Shown here: piece after piece, positions 14,778 to 20,837 of the stretch
Numbering within the stretch: position 1 is the stretch's first letter
How the letters are laid out: each line of letters opens with the position of its first letter
Origin: Christiangramia sp.
GTDB taxonomy: Bacteria; Bacteroidota; Bacteroidia; Flavobacteriales; Flavobacteriaceae
DNA: 22,083 nt
NCBI GenBank assembly: GCA_024635735.1
Contig: JAGXII010000169.1
Location: 1 to 22,083 of the forward strand
Direction of reading: 5' to 3'
Program-made: the position numbers and the translations under genes
The notes under the pieces: model-generated
Told to the model about the DNA's origin: nothing
Database searches by the model: none
The model's input: the letters and a program-made list of their open reading frames with translations, nothing else

Positions 14778-15715
14778 GGAAAACGATCTTAATATTATCA
14801 ATATTTTTTATAGTGATTCATATTGGCCGGGCTAAGGAAAGCACCTATACAGAAACCGATGTGAATATCAATAAATATACAGATGGTACTCTTACCACTC
14901 CCACTGCGAATAAATCTGATAATCTCATAATTTTTATTCAGGGTTCAGGGCCGGTAGACAGAGATGGTAACCAGCCTATGATGAAAAATGACGCAATGAA
15001 GAAGTTAGCCCGGCAGCTTGCCGAAAATGGAATCGCATCCTTCCGGTATGACAAAAGGATTTTTAAGATGCAGGAACTTCATATAAAGGAAAAAGACTTA
15101 AGGTTCGGGGATTTTGTTCAGGATGCTAAAGATATTATCGCCTATTTTAAGGAAAAAGGCCAGTTTAAAAATATTATTGTCGCAGGGCATGACGAAGGTT
15201 CTCTAATTGGAATGCTTGCAGCCAGAGGAAATGCAGACGCTTTTATTTCTCTTGCCGGAGCGGGTGAACCTATAGATAACATCATTGTGCAACAGATCAA
15301 TAAACAGGCTCCTCCGCTTGCCGAAAATGCCCGGAAAGCTTTTGATGAAATGAAAGAAAATGGAAGAACATCAAGTTACAATCCAATGCTTGAATCCATT
15401 TTCAGGCCGGAGATTCAGGCCTATATGCTTAGCTGGATGAATCATAATCCTTCCGAAGAAATAGCACTACTGGAGATCCCGGTATTGATTATTGGCGGGA
15501 CGGCAGATATTCAGGTGGAAGAAAAAGAAGCTGAAATTTTAAAAAGTTCCGCTAAAAATGCTCAGTTATCCTTAATAGATAATATGAACCATATTTTCAG
15601 AAAAATAGAAAGCCGTGACCAGCTGGTCAATACAAAGTCATATAATGAACCTAATCAGCCATTACATCCGGAAATAGTACCGGTAATAACTGAATTTATA
15701 AAAGAGCTTGAGTAA
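14774..15715 (+). CDS. exported alpha/beta hydrolase with Asp at the nucleophile position
   Basis: The 313-residue protein begins with a signal peptide (about 1-20, MRKTILILSIFFIVIHIGRA). The alpha/beta-hydrolase core has the oxyanion region FIQGSGPVDRDGN, then FRYDKR, and the nucleophile elbow VAGHDEGSLIGMLAA, where Asp140 stands where related proteins have Ser (GHSEGS). The remaining triad residues are probably Asp245 in GGTADIQ and His273 in NMNHIF. The codon GAC cannot become a Ser codon by a single base change, so this is unlikely to be a read error. Haloalkane dehalogenases and epoxide hydrolases use an Asp nucleophile, but nothing else here specifically resembles them; the alternative is a non-catalytic or altered enzyme. 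It is the third gene of the cassette, overlapping the second by four bases and preceding the Arc-like gene by two. Fold is secure, reaction is not. Confidence 0.82.
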   Translation: MRKTILILSIFFIVIHIGRAKESTYTETDVNINKYTDGTLTTPTANKSDNLIIFIQGSGPVDRDGNQPMMKNDAMKKLARQLAENGIASFRYDKRIFKMQELHIKEKDLRFGDFVQDAKDIIAYFKEKGQFKNIIVAGHDEGSLIGMLAARGNADAFISLAGAGEPIDNIIVQQINKQAPPLAENARKAFDEMKENGRTSSYNPMLESIFRPEIQAYMLSWMNHNPSEEIALLEIPVLIIGGTADIQVEEKEAEILKSSAKNAQLSLIDNMNHIFRKIESRDQLVNTKSYNEPNQPLHPEIVPVITEFIKELE

Positions 15716-15717
15716 AA

Positions 15718-15888
15718 ATGAGTAAAAAGAAAGCATTCGCATTAAGAGTTGACGAAGATATGCTAAAGGCGATCGAGAAATGGGCTGCTGATGAATTCAG
15801 AAGTACCAATGGACAGATCGAGTGGATGCTTAGCAGAAGTTTAAAAGATGCAAAACGACATCCAAAATCTAAAAAAGAAGACGAATAA
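15718..15888 (+). CDS. Arc-like ribbon-helix-helix DNA-binding protein
   Basis: A 56-residue protein (MSKKKAFALRVDEDMLKAIE and on to KSKKEDE). The first strand KKAFALRVD, helix EDMLKAIEKWAADEF, turn RSTNGQIEWMLSRSLK fits the ribbon-helix-helix fold of Arc/MetJ-type proteins, with KKAFALRV as the DNA-contacting strand and the NGQIEWMLSRSL helix completing the dimer. It follows the hydrolase gene by two bases, and its stop overlaps the start of the HAD gene by one base (TAATG). Position suggests that it is part of the SPFH cassette, either autoregulating it or connecting the membrane module to DNA; that is inference. Its sequence and its exact fit between the two genes make it a real gene. Confidence 0.82.
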   Translation: MSKKKAFALRVDEDMLKAIEKWAADEFRSTNGQIEWMLSRSLKDAKRHPKSKKEDE

Positions 15889-16694
15889 TGTTTAAAATAA
15901 TTTTTTCTGATATTGACGGCACTCTGCTAAATGCCGATCGCGTACTTTCAGAATATACCATTGAAACAATCAAAAAACTGGATAGAAAAGTTCCTTTTAT
16001 ACTTATTTCCTCAAGAATGCCGGCAGCAATGAGGCATCTTCAAAAAATGGCAGATATTGCCGACCTTCCACTTATTAGTTATAACGGTGGACTCATCATT
16101 GTTGATGGTAAAACAATCAGTTCCACCGAAATTACAATGAATATCCTGGAGGCACTCCATAATTTCAACTCCTCTCTAGACGTGCACCTAAGTCTTTATC
16201 ATAAAGATGAGTGGTATGTGCCGCGTCATGATTTCTGGGCTCAGAGAGAAATCAATAATACCAAGGTAAATCCCGAACTTAAGTCTAACCGGGAAGTTAT
16301 AGAAAAATGGACCAGCGAAAATAAAGGAGCTCATAAAATCATGGCCATGGGAGAAGAGGAAAAAATAGATAAGATCATAGATTTCCTTGAAGAAAATTTT
16401 CCTGACGAACTTCATCTTTACCGCTCTAAACCCACCTATGTGGAAATCGCGCCGGGAAGCATCTCCAAACTCACTGCGATAAAACATTTACTGGATAATC
16501 ATTATCGATTCCCTCTTCCACAAAGTATGGCCTTTGGAGATAATTATAATGATATTGAAATGATTAAGGGCGTTGGAATGGGGATCGCTGTAAGCAATGC
16601 TAAGCCAGAAGTTCTTGAGGTTGCGCATATGGTCACTTCTCATGGAAAAGAAGATGGCGTAGCCAAAAGTATTACCGAAATTTTAAAATTATAA
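15888..16694 (+). CDS. Cof-type HAD-IIB family phosphatase
   Basis: A 268-residue haloacid-dehalogenase-type hydrolase that removes phosphate from small molecules (sugar phosphates, nucleotides, cofactor precursors) in the cytoplasm. Motif I is SDIDGTLL with nucleophile Asp8 and acid/base Asp10; motif II is LISSRMP; motif III is the Lys in SKLTAIKHLL; motif IV is GDNYND (217-222) with Asp218 and Asp222. The VSNAKPEVLEVAHMVT and EDGVAKSI signatures define the Cof subfamily (HAD-IIB), and the cap domain lies between about 85 and 190. It is the last gene of the five-gene cassette, overlapping the Arc-like gene by one base. Substrate cannot be inferred. Family is certain. Confidence 0.93.
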   Translation: MFKIIFSDIDGTLLNADRVLSEYTIETIKKLDRKVPFILISSRMPAAMRHLQKMADIADLPLISYNGGLIIVDGKTISSTEITMNILEALHNFNSSLDVHLSLYHKDEWYVPRHDFWAQREINNTKVNPELKSNREVIEKWTSENKGAHKIMAMGEEEKIDKIIDFLEENFPDELHLYRSKPTYVEIAPGSISKLTAIKHLLDNHYRFPLPQSMAFGDNYNDIEMIKGVGMGIAVSNAKPEVLEVAHMVTSHGKEDGVAKSITEILKL

Positions 16695-16763
16695 GCATTC
16701 CAGTCGTTTCGGCATAATTGAATAAAAATTGTATTTTGCCGTCCAACCCAGTCAGAATTTTTT

Positions 16764-18029
16764 ATGGAAAATACCCCTGTTTTCACCAATGACGCCATAG
16801 TCTTTGGATTACTCATGATCGCCCTTGGCTTTGTCTTTTATACTTCATCGCAAAAGGAAGGCTTCTGGAAAAAATTCTATTCTGTTGTTCCCGCATTATT
16901 AATGTGTTATTTGATCCCGGCAATTTTAAATTCCCTGGGATTAATAGATGACCAGACCTCACAGCTATATTTCGTCGCGAGCAGATTTTTACTTCCTGCC
17001 GCCCTTGTCTTAATGACCCTGAGTATAGACTTAAAAGCAATTTTCAATCTTGGACCCAAGGCCCTTATTATGTTTTTTGCCGGCACCCTGGGAATCATTT
17101 TAGGAGGCCCTTTGGCGATTCTCATAGTTTCTGCTGTTTATCCTGATGCCGTGGGAGGTGTTGGCCCTGATGCTATCTGGAGAGGGCTGTCAACCATTGC
17201 GGGAAGCTGGATTGGCGGTGGAGCCAACCAGGCTGCAATGCTGGAAATCTATGAATATAATCCTGATCTTTATGGAGGGATGGTTTTGGTAGATATTGTG
17301 GTTGCTAATATCTGGATGGCTATTTTATTAATGGGAATAGGAAAAAACAACTCTATAGACCGATGGCTAAAAGCCGATAATTCGGCTATCGAAGAGTTAA
17401 AGGTAAGAGTTAGTAATTATGCTGAAAGTGTCACCCGTATCCCAAAGCTGTCTGATTTTATGATCCTGCTTTCTCTTGCTTTTGGAGCGGTTGGGATTGC
17501 TCATTGGGGAGCCGATGGAATATCTGAATTTCTATCAGCTAATTTTGATGTTTTCAATGATAGTAAGAGCGCCTTGTCGTCATTTTCATCACAATTCTTC
17601 TGGATGATCACCATTGCAACGGCCATAGGTATTATCCTGTCATTTACGAAGTTTAAATCATACGAAGGAGCTGGCGCCAGTAAAATTGGTAGTGTGTTCA
17701 TTTATATACTGGTAGCCACTATAGGTATGAAAATGGATTTAACCATGATCCTGGATCAGCCATCTCTTATTTTTATAGGTCTCATCTGGATCCTTATCCA
17801 TGTATGTGTCCTTCTTATTGTAGCGAAATTAATCAATGCCCCTTATTTCTTTTTAGCCGTGGGAAGCCAGGCTAATATTGGCGGAGCTGCTTCTGCACCT
17901 GTGGTCGCAGCAGCATTTCATCCCTCTCTGGCAACGGTTGGCGTACTCCTTGCAGTGTTTGGGTACGTAGTGGGAACCTATGGTGCCATACTTTGTACAA
18001 TTTTAATGCAAATAGCTGCCGCCGGTTAG
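16764..18029 (+). CDS. DUF819 family integral membrane protein
   Basis: A 421-residue protein with ten or more hydrophobic helices. The features of the DUF819 family (related to YjcL of Bacillus) are clear: MENTPVFTNDAIVFGLLM at the start, VPALLMCYLIPAILNSLGL, the GSWIGGGANQAAMLEI signature (about 146-158) and the C-terminal VGSQANIGGAASAPVVAAA (from about 366) with FGYVVGTYGAI. The two Gly-rich inverted signatures are typical of pseudo-symmetric transporters, so a transport role is likely, but no substrate is known. It stands 69 bp after the HAD gene and 52 bp before the DUF4369 gene. A cryptic promoter may be present in the leader, but no element convinced me. Family is secure, function unknown. 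Confidence 0.88.
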   Translation: MENTPVFTNDAIVFGLLMIALGFVFYTSSQKEGFWKKFYSVVPALLMCYLIPAILNSLGLIDDQTSQLYFVASRFLLPAALVLMTLSIDLKAIFNLGPKALIMFFAGTLGIILGGPLAILIVSAVYPDAVGGVGPDAIWRGLSTIAGSWIGGGANQAAMLEIYEYNPDLYGGMVLVDIVVANIWMAILLMGIGKNNSIDRWLKADNSAIEELKVRVSNYAESVTRIPKLSDFMILLSLAFGAVGIAHWGADGISEFLSANFDVFNDSKSALSSFSSQFFWMITIATAIGIILSFTKFKSYEGAGASKIGSVFIYILVATIGMKMDLTMILDQPSLIFIGLIWILIHVCVLLIVAKLINAPYFFLAVGSQANIGGAASAPVVAAAFHPSLATVGVLLAVFGYVVGTYGAILCTILMQIAAAG

Positions 18030-18081
18030 TTTAAAACGGAAAATTATAAGATATTTGCGCTCCTAAAATCTGAATTCAAAA

Positions 18082-18846
18082 ATGAAAAAATTAGCTCTTC
18101 TTTTAGCCATTCTAATAGGTGTAACCGCCTGTTCAGAAAAAGAAAGCAATCTTATTGTTAGTGGCAAGGTGAAAGGCCTTAAAAAAGGCACCCTTTATTT
18201 ACAAAAAATTGAAGACACCATGATGGTTAATGTAGATTCTATGGTCGTGGATGGTGACCCTGAATTTACTCTGGAGACTTATCTTAAAAGTCCGCAGATT
18301 ATGTATTTGTTTTTAGACAAGGTAGATAATAGCCAATACGACGATCGTATTGAATTCTTTGCAGATAAAGGTCAGATCACCATTAATACCAGCCTTGAAA
18401 AATTTGAAACTGCTGCTACTATTCAGGGATCTGCAAACCAGGAAAAATTGATGGAGTACCGCAAAATGATGAAAAGGTTCAATGATCAAAACCTTGACCT
18501 TATAAAAGAGAATTTCGAAGCAGAGAAAGATCAGGACGAAGAAAAACTCATGGAGATTAATAAAAAGTATGATAATCTTCTTAGGAGAAGATACCTCTAC
18601 ACAGTTAATTTCGCCATTAACAACAAGGACCTGGAAATAGCTCCTTACCTGGCTCTTTCAGAGGTCTTTGATGCCAACATAAAATACCTGGATACCATTT
18701 ACGCCTCTCTTAATCCTAAGGTTAAAAAATCACTCTATGGTGAGAAATTAAAGGATTTTTTAAAAGAAAGACGTAAAGAGCAAAAGCAGGAAGAAAACGT
18801 TATTGAACAAGCACAGGAGGAAAAACAGGAAGCTGAGATTCAATAA
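18082..18846 (+). CDS. DUF4369 domain lipoprotein
   Basis: A 254-residue protein. The signal (MKKLALLLAILIGVTAC) has lipobox GVTAC with Cys17. After a short linker, the DUF4369 beta domain (about 24-120: LIVSGKVKGLKKGTLYLQKI ... EFFADKGQITINTS) is the domain that in many Bacteroidota proteins precedes a thioredoxin-like TlpA/AhpC domain. Here no thioredoxin domain follows; the rest is helical and the last 45 residues are very rich in Glu, Lys and Gln, probably a coiled coil or extended tail. It may act as a periplasmic structural or accessory lipoprotein; the DUF4369 domain itself has no known catalytic role. Its stop codon is the first base of the repeat containing a bidirectional terminator at 18850-18873. 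Confidence 0.85.
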   Translation: MKKLALLLAILIGVTACSEKESNLIVSGKVKGLKKGTLYLQKIEDTMMVNVDSMVVDGDPEFTLETYLKSPQIMYLFLDKVDNSQYDDRIEFFADKGQITINTSLEKFETAATIQGSANQEKLMEYRKMMKRFNDQNLDLIKENFEAEKDQDEEKLMEINKKYDNLLRRRYLYTVNFAINNKDLEIAPYLALSEVFDANIKYLDTIYASLNPKVKKSLYGEKLKDFLKERRKEQKQEENVIEQAQEEKQEAEIQ

Positions 18847-18897
18847 TAAAAAACCTCTCAAAAAAGAGGTTTTCATTAAGAGCCGATGGAGGGACTC
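18846..18897 (-). repeat. truncated copy of tRNA-Thr 3' end plus terminator (direct repeat 1)
   Basis: This 52-base stretch is nearly identical to 18944-18996, in the same orientation, with three small differences: one A fewer, AA for GA in the loop, and CA for CG. It holds 16 bases of the tRNA-Thr 3' end (gccgatggagggactc) followed on the minus strand by the terminator hairpin. After the tRNA fragment, homology stops exactly, so it is not a second full tRNA. The distance between the copies is 98 bp. Confidence 0.85.
18850..18873. terminator. bidirectional terminator hairpin after the DUF4369 gene
   Basis: AAAACCTCT pairs exactly with AGAGGTTTT around a six-base loop. The stem has A runs on one side and T runs on the other, so it could act in both directions. 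It begins 4 bp after the DUF4369 stop codon. Confidence 0.75.
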
Positions 18898-18932
18898 CCT
18901 TCGACTTTGCTCAGGACGGGCTTCTCGTCCCA
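18897..18932. repeat. palindromic, REP-like insert between the tRNA-end duplicates
   Basis: The spacer between the two copies starts with an imperfect palindrome, CCTTCGAC...GCTCAGG (18898-18915), and continues with GGACG, 7-base loop, CGTCC (18914-18930). CCTTCGAC(T/N)..GCTCAGG-type sequences are a widely dispersed repeat in Bacteroidota (known to me from general experience). Its presence exactly where tRNA homology breaks suggests an insertion into, or recombination at, the duplicated tRNA end. Confidence 0.5.
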
Positions 18933-18943
18933 GAATAAATAGA

Positions 18944-18996
18944 ATAAAAAAACCTCTCAAAAGAGAGGTTTTCGTTAAGAGCCGATGGAGGGACTC
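18944..18996 (-). repeat. tRNA-Thr 3' end plus terminator (direct repeat 2, intact)
   Basis: The intact counterpart of 18846-18897; it runs from inside the tRNA T loop through the discriminator base to the terminator hairpin. Confidence 0.85.
18949..18972. terminator. terminator hairpin downstream of tRNA-Thr
   Basis: AAAACCTCTC pairs perfectly with GAGAGGTTTT around a four-A loop. On the minus strand a T tract follows the stem. It starts 7 bp beyond the tRNA 3' end. Confidence 0.8.
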
Positions 18997-19053
18997 GAAC
19001 CCACGACCTGCTGATTACAAATCAGCTGCTCTAGCCAGCTGAGCTACATCGGC
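18980..19053 (-). tRNA. tRNA-Thr (anticodon UGU)
   Basis: A 74-base cloverleaf on the minus strand: acceptor GCCGATG/CATCGGC (7 bp, perfect), D stem GCTC/GAGC, anticodon stem GCTGA/TCAGC with loop TTTGTAA (anticodon TGT at 19019-19017), variable loop AGGTC, T loop TTCGAGT. The T stem GTGGG/CCCTC has a T-T mismatch at its second pair. The discriminator base is T and no CCA is encoded, so CCA must be added after transcription. The 5' end lies 6 bp from the stop of the upstream 88-residue gene on the same strand, so the tRNA may be cut from a common transcript unless a promoter lies inside that gene. Confidence 0.95.
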
Positions 19054-19059
19054 AACTTA

Positions 19060-19326
19060 TTATAGAGCATTAACTTTTTCTATCAAAGCATTTGCTTTTG
19101 TTTGAAGCTCTGCCTGAATCTCGTTAAAATGCTTTTTCTTGTTCTCAATATCACGACGGTTGATCTTGGTAATCAATTCATCATAATTCTGGATGGCTTC
19201 ATCCACGATCGCTTCAGATTTAGCAGGATCTTCTTTTGGATTCGCCATTTGATGTATATATGCTGTATCGATGATATCACCCATTACATTATTTACATCT
19301 TTCTTCAATATTCTTTTACTAGCCAT
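19060..19326 (-). CDS. small conserved hypothetical protein, coiled-coil
   Basis: An 88-residue, mostly helical, charged protein without signal peptide or membrane segment: MASKRILKKDVNNVMGDIID, then a long helix (about 35-86) with heptad-like spacing, EAIVDEAIQNYDELITKINR, NKKKHFNEIQAELQ and ANALIEKVNAL. I do not recognise a named family, although proteins starting this way are, in my memory, common in flavobacteria. The long second half would form a coiled coil. It lies 64 bp beyond the stop of the peroxiredoxin gene and only 6 bp upstream of tRNA-Thr. The clean ATG, the even composition and the spacing make a real gene likely; no function is inferred. Confidence 0.75.
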   Translation of the reverse strand: MASKRILKKDVNNVMGDIIDTAYIHQMANPKEDPAKSEAIVDEAIQNYDELITKINRRDIENKKKHFNEIQAELQTKANALIEKVNAL

Positions 19327-19390
19327 TACCTATAAATTTCGGCTGCGAATTTAAGCTATTTTTTCTTACGAAAATAAATTTCATGAAAAT

Positions 19391-19843
19391 TTAGCGCTGA
19401 TTTTTTTTCAGAACGGTTAAAGCCTCGGGCATATGCCTGTCAGCATTCATACTATTAAATTTATGAAGTAATTCCCCTTCTTTACTAAAAACGAAGGTTT
19501 CTCTTCCCGGTAGTAATCCCAACAAATTGGGCTTTACGTCAAATGCTTCTCTTGCCTTCTTATTATTATCAGAAAGCAGCACATATGGCAGCTTGTATTT
19601 GTCACTGAATTTGGTATGTGATTCTTCAGAATCTGTACTTATCCCTATAACCTCAGCTCCCAGATCCTGGAAGTCCTGATAACTATCCCTGAAACTACAG
19701 GCTTCTTTAGTACATCCCGGAGTAAAATCTTTAGGATAGAAATAAACCACAAGAGCTTTTTTACCTATAAGATCACTAAAACTGAAATTTTCACCATGCT
19801 GGTCCTTAAGTTTTATATCGGGTACCCTTTCTCCTACTTTCAT
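19391..19843 (-). CDS. bcp: thioredoxin-dependent peroxiredoxin, Bcp/PrxQ type
   Basis: A 150-residue AhpC/TSA-family enzyme that reduces hydrogen peroxide and organic hydroperoxides with thioredoxin as the electron donor. The peroxidatic Cys44 sits in FTPGCTKEACSFRD, and Cys49, five residues later, is the resolving Cys, as in E. coli Bcp (Cys45/Cys50). Pro42 and Thr41 complete the PxxxTxxC-like active site; a conserved Arg follows in PGRETFVFS. Length fits the family (about 150). Its start abuts the queD stop (TAAATG), so it is the last gene of the idi-queD-bcp operon. No signal peptide, thus cytoplasmic. Identity is very secure. Confidence 0.94.
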   Translation of the reverse strand: MKVGERVPDIKLKDQHGENFSFSDLIGKKALVVYFYPKDFTPGCTKEACSFRDSYQDFQDLGAEVIGISTDSEESHTKFSDKYKLPYVLLSDNNKKAREAFDVKPNLLGLLPGRETFVFSKEGELLHKFNSMNADRHMPEALTVLKKNQR

Positions 19844-20254
19844 TTATTCTCCCTTGTAGCTTACAAAATTCCTGGGCGTCTCATAAAGAGTTACCTCCAG
19901 ATCATGATCCTCCAGGATTTCCGGTCTTAATTTTTTCCATATTACTACCGCGATATTTTCAGCAGTAGGATTTAGATCCTGGAATTCCGCAACTTCAATA
20001 TTTAAATTTTTATGATCAAAAGACTCTTCCACCTCATGATAAATTAACTCCTTAAGAATTTTGAGATCCATTACAAAACCAGTTTCTGGATTAGGCTCAC
20101 CGGTAACCGATACGATCAGCTCATAATTATGCCCATGGTAATTAGGATTGCTGCATTTACCAAAAACCTCGAGGTTACGCTCATCGTCCCAATCCTTTCG
20201 GAAAAGACGGTGCGCAGCATTAAAATGAGCTTTTCTGTGTACGGTTATTCTCAT
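19844..20254 (-). CDS. queD: 6-carboxytetrahydropterin synthase / 6-pyruvoyl-tetrahydropterin synthase family (QueD)
   Basis: A 136-residue T-fold enzyme that converts dihydroneopterin triphosphate into 6-carboxytetrahydropterin on the way to queuosine and other deazapurines. Zinc ligands are His15 (NAAH), His40 and His42 (HGHNYEL). Cys34 in GKCSNPNYHGHN is the catalytic Cys, Asp80-His81 in SFDHKNL completes the triad, and Glu125 in YETPRN anchors the pterin. The retained Cys and the context of the family in Bacteroidota favour QueD over true PTPS. The start overlaps the idi stop by four bases (ATGA) and its stop abuts bcp, so translation is coupled. Other queuosine genes are not in the window. 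High confidence for the family; the exact product could also be a related pterin. Confidence 0.88.
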   Translation of the reverse strand: MRITVHRKAHFNAAHRLFRKDWDDERNLEVFGKCSNPNYHGHNYELIVSVTGEPNPETGFVMDLKILKELIYHEVEESFDHKNLNIEVAEFQDLNPTAENIAVVIWKKLRPEILEDHDLEVTLYETPRNFVSYKGE

Positions 20255-20769
20255 GACTGAATGTGTGAGTAATATTTATCAAAAATGATCTTAAACCATT
20301 CAGTATATATATCAGGGTTTTCCTGCATATCCTTCTGAATATCCTCAAGAGACATCCATTTCCAGGCGGCCACCTCATCAGGATTCAAATCTGGCTGGCC
20401 TTCAAAATTTCCTACCAGAATATGATCGAATTCATGTTCCGTAAGGCCATTGTCGAAAGGAGCTTTATAAATAAAGGAAATTGTATCCTTTAAATCAGTT
20501 TTAAAGCCCATTTCTTCTTTAAGCCGGCGTTTACCTGCTTCAATATTAGTTTCTCCTTCCCGCTGATGACTACAGCATGTATTGGTCCATAATCCGGGAG
20601 AATGGTATTTTGAATGAGCTCTTTGCTGGATCATAAGCTCATTTTTGCCGTTAAAAACAAAAACTGAAAATGCCCGATGAAGTAAGGCCTTTTCATGAGC
20701 TTCAATCTTCTCCATCAATCCAATCTGCTCATCTTTCTCATTTACCAGTATTACTTTTTCTTTTGCCAT
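20251..20769 (-). CDS. idi: isopentenyl-diphosphate delta-isomerase, type I
   Basis: A 172-residue Nudix-type enzyme that interconverts isopentenyl and dimethylallyl diphosphate, the two C5 units for isoprenoids (menaquinone, carotenoids, lipid carriers). Metal ligands His25 and His31 are in KIEAHEKALLHRAFSVF; catalytic Cys66 and His68 are in WTNTCCSHQ (matching E. coli Cys67/His69); Glu111 and Glu113 are in TEHEFDH. The Nudix-like EAGKRRLKEEMGF segment follows. It is the first gene of the operon idi-queD-bcp, behind a near-perfect promoter. Identity is very secure. Confidence 0.94.
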   Translation of the reverse strand: MAKEKVILVNEKDEQIGLMEKIEAHEKALLHRAFSVFVFNGKNELMIQQRAHSKYHSPGLWTNTCCSHQREGETNIEAGKRRLKEEMGFKTDLKDTISFIYKAPFDNGLTEHEFDHILVGNFEGQPDLNPDEVAAWKWMSLEDIQKDMQENPDIYTEWFKIIFDKYYSHIQS

Positions 20770-20785
20770 TTTTTTATTTGAAATT

Positions 20786-20818
20786 CAAATGTACAAAAAC
20801 GGGGATTTTTATCACAAA
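20786..20818 (-). promoter_or_regulatory. promoter of the idi-queD-bcp operon
   Basis: On the minus strand TTTG (20818-20815) is followed after 21 bp by TACATTTG (20793-20786), an exact match to the Bacteroidota -33/-7 consensus TTTG / TAnnTTTG. The -7 element ends 16 bp before the ATG at 20769, implying a very short leader. This is the best promoter in the window. Confidence 0.7.
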
Positions 20819-20837
20819 GAAGCTGATTAAGCAATTC

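Noticed and set aside
15718..16694. Toxin-antitoxin pair formed by the Arc-like gene and its neighbour
   Set aside because: The neighbour is a full Cof-type HAD phosphatase and the upstream gene an alpha/beta hydrolase; neither resembles a known toxin.
18846..18996. CRISPR-like array from two similar repeats
   Set aside because: Only two copies exist, they match a tRNA end and terminator, and the single spacer is a palindromic repeat; no cas genes are present.
18803..19042. An open reading frame on the plus strand ending in RDSNPRPADYKSAALAS
   Set aside because: It is the antisense translation of tRNA-Thr and of the duplicated tRNA end; this peptide is a well-known spurious product of such tRNA genes.
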